Source: JAGTVB01 sp049282355
GTDB lineage: Bacteria; Pseudomonadota; Gammaproteobacteria; HK1
Direction: 5' to 3'
Length of the DNA: 7,672 nt
NCBI GenBank assembly: GCA_049282355.1
Contig: JBAPTW010000187.1
Span: forward strand, 1-7,672
How positions within the stretch are numbered: the first letter of the stretch is position 1; the number at the start of each line of letters is the position of its first letter. The notes beneath the pieces are model-generated. The model worked only from the letters and a program-made list of their open reading frames with translations, was not told the origin of the DNA and did no database searches. Below, one piece after another: positions 1 to 3,738 of the stretch. The position numbers and the translations under genes are program-made.

Positions 1-280
1 TGTACTTGGCGATGCGGGCAGCACGAGCCGAGATTGGCGTAGCCCAAGACGCGCAGCGCCTGCAGCCCATGTTCGCGTTGTTGCAATGCGATTTGCTGCC
101 CCAACTGCTCGCTTGGCTCAATGCCGGTGGCCGCCAAGTCCGATCTTGGTACGAGGGTCAGCGAACAACATGTGTCAACTTCGCGGACCGCGCGGAAATG
201 TTTTACAACCTAAATAGTCCCTCAGATCACGCTCGGCTGAAACCTGGGTTGCCGCCAACAATGCTCAAAGACCTCAAAGA
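1..280. other. Left-edge region with no assignable gene
   Basis: Two opposing reading frames run off the left edge. The minus frame is open from 209 to 1 (69 codons); just upstream it has an in-frame TAG (210-212), its only possible starts are TTG codons, and no Shine-Dalgarno precedes them. Its translation looks protein-like in composition (for example 'GIEPSEQLGQQIALQQREHG'), but I recognise no family. The plus frame is open from the edge to a TAA at 282-284 and would overlap the end of the next gene by four bases. Both frames are G/C-rich at third positions, so codon use does not separate them. This could be the end of a gene beyond the edge, a decayed gene, or non-coding DNA. Confidence 0.3.
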
Positions 281-583
281 CTAATAGTCCTCGCGCTCGA
301 TATCATCCCACGGACCATTCCAGTCTTCAGGGTGCATCGGCACTTCGGTATCGCCCATATCATCTCTCTCAAGATCATCGTAGGGCCCGGACCAGTCTTC
401 GGGAGGGACTGTGGGCTCGATTTCAAGCTCATACCACGTTTCGATCTCGTATTCCTCGACTGCGCCATCGAAATATTGCACCTCAATGCTGCCATCTTCT
501 TCGTCAACAGCCACAATCTCAAAGGAACGCCCTTCGATATCACGATACCAGTCGCCGACCGATGGTTCATAGTGCTCTTGCAT
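281..583 (-). CDS. DUF6763-like small acidic protein
   Basis: Encodes 100 residues of unknown function, probably cytoplasmic: there is no signal peptide or membrane segment. Residues 8-52 form the conserved-looking core, with 'VGDWYRD' at 9-15, 'FEIVAVDEEDGSIEVQYFDG' at 21-40 and 'ETW' at 48-50. That pattern suggests a small beta-rich fold and resembles the family called DUF6763; the name is from memory and unverified. The C-terminal half is very rich in Asp, Glu and Trp and contains an imperfect duplication of about 15 residues (61-75 and 85-99). The start was set at the ATG at 583 because GGGGAGG lies 6 bases upstream. An in-frame GTG at 613 would add ten residues but would place that ribosome site inside the gene. 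The gene appears monocistronic, with the PHP gene ending 195 bases upstream. That it is a gene is likely; function cannot be given. Confidence 0.85.
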   Translation of the reverse strand: MQEHYEPSVGDWYRDIEGRSFEIVAVDEEDGSIEVQYFDGAVEEYEIETWYELEIEPTVPPEDWSGPYDDLERDDMGDTEVPMHPEDWNGPWDDIEREDY

Positions 584-589
584 CAGATT

Positions 590-596
590 CCTCCCC
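590..596 (-). promoter_or_regulatory. Shine-Dalgarno of the DUF6763-like gene
   Basis: GGGGAGG on the minus strand, 6 bases before the ATG at 583. It decides the start of the 100-residue protein over the upstream GTG at 613. Confidence 0.75.
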
Positions 597-619
597 AAGT
601 CACTGTCGATCACTCTTCA

Positions 620-647
620 CATATAGCAAATCCTAATTATCGTGCAA
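620..647 (-). promoter_or_regulatory. Possible sigma-70 promoter of the DUF6763-like gene
   Basis: On the minus strand, TTGCAC (647-642) is followed after 16 bases by TATATG (625-620), in an AT-rich patch that stands out from the surroundings. The -35 box matches the consensus at four positions and the -10 box at four. GATAAT at 641-636 is an alternative -10 box, but I see no good -35 for it. The position suits a leader of about 30 bases. This is a judgement by eye only. Confidence 0.35.
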
Positions 648-693
648 GTAGCAGGTCGGCGTGGTTTCTGGCTGCACGTCGAGCAGAGACGTT

Positions 694-730
694 GCATTAC
701 GGATTAAGCGCAGACGGATTACGGGAATGC
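694..730. repeat. Degenerate intergenic repeat with ACGGATTA twice
   Basis: ACGGATTA occurs at 699-706 and 714-721, flanked by inverted arms GCATT (694-698) and AATGC (726-730). The core 'GGATTAAGCGCAG' is very like a dispersed gammaproteobacterial intergenic repeat that reads GGATTAAGCGCAGCG followed by TAATCCGC. Here the second arm is in direct rather than inverted orientation, so it looks like a decayed or rearranged copy. The link to that repeat is from memory. It lies between the end of the PHP gene and the promoter region of the DUF6763-like gene. Confidence 0.35.
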
Positions 731-733
731 CTG

Positions 734-747
734 CGATGAGAGCATCG
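734..747. terminator. Small hairpin past the end of the PHP gene
   Basis: CGATG-AGAG-CATCG can form a 5-bp stem with a tetraloop, 31 bases beyond the PHP stop codon. There is no T-run after it on the minus strand, so it is at most a weak or factor-dependent termination aid. Confidence 0.2.
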
Positions 748-777
748 TCGGTTCGGTTGAGAATACGGCGGGGACGA

Positions 778-1662
778 CTAGCGACCTTTTAAATAAAACG
801 GCTGGCTCCAAGCCCGATGCCGCCCGCTGACGGCTTCGATGCGAAAGTAGTCAAGATTCGCTGGCGTTTTCCAGCGCAACTCCCGTCCATGACGGACGTG
901 AAGTAGGCATCCTCCCGGCCCGATGATCTGCAATGAGCGTGTAAATTCGCTGGCTTGTACGCTCAAGATCCGCTCTTCCAGCTCGATGCGTTGAAATGCT
1001 GGAGAGGTGCTTGCGTAAAAGGAGCCGCTCTTGAGTTGATCGATGATGAATTGCGAAGTGACCTTGTGCAATGTCTCGGGGATCTGTACACATACCCATC
1101 CATGGCCCGGGGTGATGTGCTCGCAGTGAAAATCATCGACCGCTACTGCCCAGATTTGCAGACCGTCGCTCAAGATTTCATCCCAGAGTGCTGCGTTTAT
1201 CGACTGGTCATAGCCGCGGGCGTCCCTCAGGCCGTTGTAGATCTCAAAGGCATGCAGGGCACCTACTGCCTGGCGAATATCCTGTGCGCCGGCCGGATAT
1301 TCCAGCGGGTGCGCCCCGATGACGAATGCTCCCCCTTGGCGATAAGTCAGCGCCCGTTGCGCATAGCTTTGGGCGGCTGTGTCGGTGGGCTGATGTGTAC
1401 CAATCTCAAGGATATGGTGCTCACTGCCAGCATTTTCGATGCCGGGAATCAGCACAATCCCTAACTTATTGTTCCAGGTCTGCCAGTCAGCCCCGTCAAC
1501 AGTGCGATCATGGTCAGTAATGGCCAAGAAGTCATAACCAAGGGCAGCGTATAGTGCACCGCTTACGGCCATTTCCATGGGGAGATTGCCACGCATATGT
1601 GTGTGAAGATTGCCACGCAGCCAACGAGAAGACCTCGTGTAGGGATTGCAGTAATCACTCAT
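778..1662 (-). CDS. PHP-domain metal-dependent phosphoesterase
   Basis: Encodes 294 residues with the polymerase-and-histidinol-phosphatase (PHP) metal-binding fold, probably a cytoplasmic phosphoesterase of unknown substrate. Motif I is 'NLHTHM' at 18-23 (H20, H22), motif II 'DFLAITDHD' at 44-52 (D50, H51), then E76 in 'PGIEN', H82/H83, 'GAHPLEYP' at 116-123 (H118), E140, and 'VAVDDFHCE' at 173-181 (D176/D177, H179). All the metal-ligand blocks expected of an active PHP enzyme are present. Residues from about 205 to 294 form a separate C-terminal segment, probably beta-rich, ending in 'RAWSQPFYL'; such a tail is common in stand-alone PHP proteins. The ATG at 1662 is the only usable start, because TGA lies in frame four codons upstream. 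Its Shine-Dalgarno is poor (AAGAG directly before the ATG) and an inverted repeat covers that position. The NifX-like gene ends 93 bases upstream on the same strand, so co-transcription is possible. Substrate could be a nucleotide, sugar phosphate or oligonucleotide; motifs alone do not decide. Confidence 0.92.
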   Translation of the reverse strand: MSDYCNPYTRSSRWLRGNLHTHMRGNLPMEMAVSGALYAALGYDFLAITDHDRTVDGADWQTWNNKLGIVLIPGIENAGSEHHILEIGTHQPTDTAAQSYAQRALTYRQGGAFVIGAHPLEYPAGAQDIRQAVGALHAFEIYNGLRDARGYDQSINAALWDEILSDGLQIWAVAVDDFHCEHITPGHGWVCVQIPETLHKVTSQFIIDQLKSGSFYASTSPAFQRIELEERILSVQASEFTRSLQIIGPGGCLLHVRHGRELRWKTPANLDYFRIEAVSGRHRAWSQPFYLKGR

Positions 1663-1666
1663 CTCT

Positions 1667-1680
1667 TGCAGTCAACTGCA
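1667..1680. repeat. Inverted repeat at the PHP ribosome-binding position
   Basis: TGCAGT-CA-ACTGCA is a perfect 6+6 inverted repeat with a 2-base centre, lying 4 to 18 bases upstream of the PHP start codon. It covers where a Shine-Dalgarno would normally be. It may be a repressor operator, or chance; the 2-base centre makes a simple RNA hairpin unlikely unless the inner pairs open. Confidence 0.4.
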
Positions 1681-1755
1681 GCGAATGCGACTGGTGGATG
1701 GAGCCCCGAATCATTGGGGTCTTGTTCCATTGCCGGTCATCGCCGTGGCTCGCGT

Positions 1756-2070
1756 CTACTGCGGGGAAATCCGTGCGATGGGACCGGCATAGATCACGGG
1801 TTCGATTCCGGACACTCGTAAACGCGCTGCCGGTGTTCTTCCGATATGGCTAATGAAAATCTTCTGGCAGTCCACCAGGGTATGTAGCAGGTCGTCAAAT
1901 CCGGTAAATTCGAGGTAGGGCGGAGTTTTCTCACCGTAAACGGGTCGACAGGCGCGTTCCTCGACAAGCCGAGGCCCATCGGCTTCAAGCTCATAAATCA
2001 GAAATCTTTCGGTTTTACCGAAGTGACCGTCTACGTTAATCCGATCGCTCGACAGCACGGCAACTTTCAT
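1756..2070 (-). CDS. Stand-alone NifX/NifB-type Fe-Mo cofactor-binding domain protein
   Basis: Encodes 104 residues matching the dinitrogenase iron-molybdenum cofactor-binding domain (NifX, NafY and the C-terminus of NifB). These domains carry iron-sulfur or FeMo-co precursor clusters, and stand-alone copies also occur in non-diazotrophs. Visible family features are 'MKVAVLSSD' at 1-9, the 'VDGHFGKTERF' block at 13-23 with the conserved His16, a 'DLLHTLVDCQKIFISHIGRTP' segment at about 59-79 with Cys at 'VDC', and 'GIEPVIYAG' close to the end. Length is normal for a single-domain member. The ATG at 2070 has GGAGAG 8 bases upstream; an earlier in-frame ATG at 2133 would add 21 residues before the fold with no better ribosome site. 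No nif gene is present in the window, so a role in nitrogenase assembly is not supported. It may be co-transcribed with the PHP gene downstream. Confidence 0.9.
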   Translation of the reverse strand: MKVAVLSSDRINVDGHFGKTERFLIYELEADGPRLVEERACRPVYGEKTPPYLEFTGFDDLLHTLVDCQKIFISHIGRTPAARLRVSGIEPVIYAGPIARISPQ

Positions 2071-2638
2071 GGTGCTAGCTCTCCGGAAAATGCAGTAATA
2101 CGGGTGCTGGCATGACGGGTCGTTGCCCGACATCTGCAGCTCTATCGACCGAGGACAGAGACCATTGAATCCTGCCGCACCTTTGCGGATGCGGTGCGAC
2201 CCCTCTGATCGTGACTTATGTCCTCCTCGGAGGCGTTAAAGCAGGAAACAGGCCATCTCCAGTAGGGGCCTGCTAGCGGGTACCAAATACCGCCCTACGG
2301 CGCATTCTTGGGCAACCACTTGCTGCAAACAGTCATCGAAGGCGGTACAGTTGGGGCGCTTTCGGCAGCTTTGCGGGGGTTGCAATGAAGCGCAGTGACG
2401 TTAATTTGCCGTGGGCTCGCTGCGTTCGCCTCATGGAGGTGACGTGTCCGTCGGTGTGTTGTTTCTGCGCGGCTTTTGTGTTATCGCAGCACCGCGCCAT
2501 TGCTGAAAACTCGGGCCGTCGAGGAAACCGGCAACAACCGGGAGAAGGTTTAAAGCGGGAAAAGGGGGAAGTGGGGATAAAACAAATGGCAACCCTCCAA
2601 CGCGGCCACTGCGCTTGCAGAGCTAGCGCGCCAAAGCT
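2071..2638. other. Gene-poor spacer upstream of the NifX-like gene
   Basis: About 570 bases with no convincing gene. It holds a hairpin (CGCACC at 2176-2181 with GGTGCG at 2193-2198), a short hairpin CCGG-CAACAA-CCGG near 2529-2542, and a minus-strand frame from a TTG at 2385 to TAA at 2236 (49 codons). That frame is rich in cysteine but has no ribosome site. A purine-rich stretch lies at about 2540-2585. I see no tRNA and no sigma-54 -24/-12 pair before the NifX-like gene. Confidence 0.5.
2176..2198. promoter_or_regulatory. Hairpin upstream of the NifX-like gene
   Basis: CGCACC and GGTGCG pair over an 11-base loop, about 105 bases upstream of the NifX-like ATG. It may be a leader or terminator structure. 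There is no T-run in either direction. Confidence 0.2.
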
Positions 2639-2932
2639 TCAGTGGAGACGACCAGTAACGGTTTTGACGGCCGTAGCGTGTTGTCCTTGGCGCCGGATTT
2701 CCCTTTCCAGGCTATTTAGGATGCCGGGTATATCCTGCAGCACGCGAAGCCATGCCGCGAGCTCTTCACGCTGCTGGCCGTGCGCCTGCTCGAGATACCA
2801 TTGGGCGGCTTGTTCCAGGAGCCAGACGCGGTCTCTTGCCATCTGAATGATATCGCCGATTGGGTCAGCCTCTGGCGCACCATGAGGCGCGGACACCGCA
2901 GAATCTTTGTCCAAGCCACTTTTTTTCGGCAT
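2639..2932 (-). CDS. Hypothetical 97-residue helical protein
   Basis: I recognise no family. Residues 1-24 are polar and probably disordered ('MPKKSGLDKDSAVSAPHG'). Residues 25-82 read as two or three amphipathic helices rich in Leu, Trp, Gln and Glu, including 'DRVWLLEQAAQWYLEQAHG' at 34-52 and 'REELAAWLRVLQDIPGILNS' at 55-74, which suggests a helical hairpin or coiled-coil assembly. Residues 83-97 form a basic tail. There is no signal peptide or membrane segment, so it is probably cytoplasmic. The start is firm: AGGAGG (2938-2943) lies 5 bases before the ATG. It is divergent from the lipoprotein gene and isolated from other genes. Codons 3-5 contain a run of seven A, unusual in this GC-rich setting. 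The perfect ribosome site and helical periodicity argue for a real gene; function is unknown. Confidence 0.75.
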   Translation of the reverse strand: MPKKSGLDKDSAVSAPHGAPEADPIGDIIQMARDRVWLLEQAAQWYLEQAHGQQREELAAWLRVLQDIPGILNSLEREIRRQGQHATAVKTVTGRLH

Positions 2933-2937
2933 GTGAA

Positions 2938-2943
2938 CCTCCT
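2938..2943 (-). promoter_or_regulatory. Consensus Shine-Dalgarno of the 97-residue protein gene
   Basis: AGGAGG on the minus strand, 5 bases before the ATG at 2932. It is a full match to the anti-Shine-Dalgarno core and the strongest ribosome site in the window. Confidence 0.8.
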
Positions 2944-2967
2944 GCGCTGCGCAACGCCGCTCTCACA

Positions 2968-2997
2968 AGTACAGTCCCTCTTTAAACCGTTTTTCAA
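2968..2997 (-). promoter_or_regulatory. Possible sigma-70 promoter of the 97-residue protein gene
   Basis: TTGAAA (2997-2992) followed by an 18-base spacer and TGTACT (2973-2968) on the minus strand, about 36 bases upstream of the ATG. Both boxes match the consensus at four positions and the surroundings are AT-rich. Found by eye. Confidence 0.35.
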
Positions 2998-3019
2998 TCT
3001 GCAGATACCCGCCGAGCCC

Positions 3020-3035
3020 TTGAACACTTGAACAC
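3020..3035. repeat. Tandem octamer TTGAACAC x2
   Basis: Two perfect adjacent copies of TTGAACAC in the divergent spacer, about 20 bases upstream of the candidate minus-strand promoter. It could be a binding site or a short slippage duplication. Confidence 0.5.
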
Positions 3036-3259
3036 AAGCCATTGAAACTTAATGCACGGCGTTATTGTGATGGTAGCGTAACTTACATTTATTGCGGATG
3101 CCAGAAAACCCGCTACCGTTGGGCGGTGCACCCTCTGGGAAAGGTCCAAGCACAGGCATACCATCGCGGGATGGCGCCCATGGGGCCGTAGTGCGTTCGA
3201 TCGATTGTACTGCGGCTTGCGTAATAGGTAACAAGTACTTTGAGAATAGGAAAGCGATC
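3036..3259 (+). promoter_or_regulatory. Palindrome-rich upstream region of the lipoprotein gene
   Basis: This half of the divergent spacer holds three perfect 8-bp palindromes within 80 bases: GGTGCACC (3125-3132), CCCATGGG (3177-3184) and TCGATCGA (3197-3204). GGCGCC (3173-3178) overlaps one of them, and CCAT/ATGG arms (3161-3164, 3171-3174) can pair over a 6-base loop. I could not pick a confident -35/-10 pair. Either a long structured leader or operator sites could explain this. A plus-strand frame is open through the region from 3092 in phase with the lipoprotein, but it would place the signal peptide internally, so I treat it as non-coding. Confidence 0.3.
3248..3253 (+). promoter_or_regulatory. 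Shine-Dalgarno of the lipoprotein gene
   Basis: AGGAAA 6 bases before the ATG at 3260. It supports that start over the longer in-phase frame beginning at 3092. Confidence 0.55.
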
Positions 3260-3619
3260 ATGACTACTCGACCGACTTTGCCGCTCATCCTCATGATTAT
3301 TGTACTGCTCGCAGCGATGCTTTTAGGCGGTTGTACTCAGGAAACACAAAACCGCTTTGGCCGGGCGGTGCAGAACTGGACCGGTAGCGACGGGATCCTG
3401 GAAATCTATGCGGGCGAGAAGCTGGTTAAGCGATTTGTGAAAATCGATAAATTGACCACGGGGGTAGCAACGCAAGGCAACGAGCCGCGACCCTATCGAT
3501 TCGGCTACGGTGTGCTCGACGAGAATCTAAATTCGCTCGCGGATAGCGGGGAAAAGAAGGTTTACTTCGAGTTCAGTGATTATGCAACACCGTATGTGTT
3601 TTATGAGAATCCGCGGTGA
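3260..3619 (+). CDS. Orphan small lipoprotein
   Basis: Encodes 119 residues. Residues 1-25 form a clear lipoprotein signal: Arg4, a hydrophobic stretch at 7-22 and a lipobox 'LLGGC' ending at Cys25. The mature protein would be about 95 residues, anchored by a lipidated Cys25. The next residue is Thr, not Asp, so by the +2 rule it should go to the outer membrane. The mature part is soluble and mixed alpha/beta: 'GSDGILEIYAGEKLVKRFVKIDKLTTG' (about 42-68) followed by 'RPYRFGYGVLDENLNSLADSG' (about 76-96) and 'KVYFEFSDYATPYVFYENP' to the end, giving an aromatic-rich C-terminus. I recognise no family and infer no function. The start at 3260 is set by the signal peptide and the AGGAAA site. It is transcribed alone, divergent from the 97-residue gene and convergent with the efflux operon. 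Confidence 0.85.
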   Translation: MTTRPTLPLILMIIVLLAAMLLGGCTQETQNRFGRAVQNWTGSDGILEIYAGEKLVKRFVKIDKLTTGVATQGNEPRPYRFGYGVLDENLNSLADSGEKKVYFEFSDYATPYVFYENPR

Positions 3620-3660
3620 TTGACTGCGCCGCGCTCCACGGCGGCGGTTGCCTTAATCGC

Positions 3661-3677
3661 CTGGCAAGCAATGCCAG
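3661..3677. terminator. Hairpin between convergent genes
   Basis: CTGGCA-AGCAA-TGCCAG forms a perfect 6-bp stem with a 5-base loop, in the 119-base gap between the lipoprotein stop and the RND pump stop. On the plus strand a TTTT lies only 14 bases downstream and on the minus strand there is no T-run. It could be a weak bidirectional terminator. Confidence 0.3.
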
Positions 3678-3738
3678 ATGGTACGGTAGGGTTTTGTGTG
3701 GCCGCTGACGCCGGGAGCTGGCTGCCTCGCCATGCGCG

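Noticed and set aside
248..259. GTTG-CCGC-CAAC hairpin past the end of the DUF6763-like gene
   Set aside because: A 4-bp stem with no T-run is expected by chance.
332..739. Plus-strand frame of 135 codons
   Set aside because: Antisense to the DUF6763-like gene, which has a strong ribosome site and a family-like sequence; this frame has neither.
955..1464. Plus-strand frame of 169 codons
   Set aside because: Lies wholly antisense to the PHP gene, whose catalytic motifs are intact.
1704..1719. Imperfect hairpin CCCC...GGGG between the NifX-like and PHP genes
   Set aside because: Only six pairs including one wobble, a 4-base loop and no T-run; too weak to call a terminator.
2071..2160. Sigma-54 promoter for the NifX-like gene
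   Set aside because: No GG-N10-GC arrangement with acceptable flanks could be found by eye.
2385..2846. Plus-strand frame of 153 codons
   Set aside because: Its second half is antisense to the 97-residue gene, and the translation is rich in Cys, Arg and Ser in a way typical of non-coding frames. No ribosome site was seen.
3100..3210. Cyclic-di-GMP or other known riboswitch before the lipoprotein gene
   Set aside because: There are suggestive fragments (GGGAAA, GCACAGGC), but the conserved core and tetraloop-receptor pattern of the GEMM motif are missing.
3092..3259. Upstream extension of the lipoprotein reading frame
   Set aside because: It would bury a clear signal peptide and lipobox inside the protein; the ATG at 3260 has its own ribosome site.
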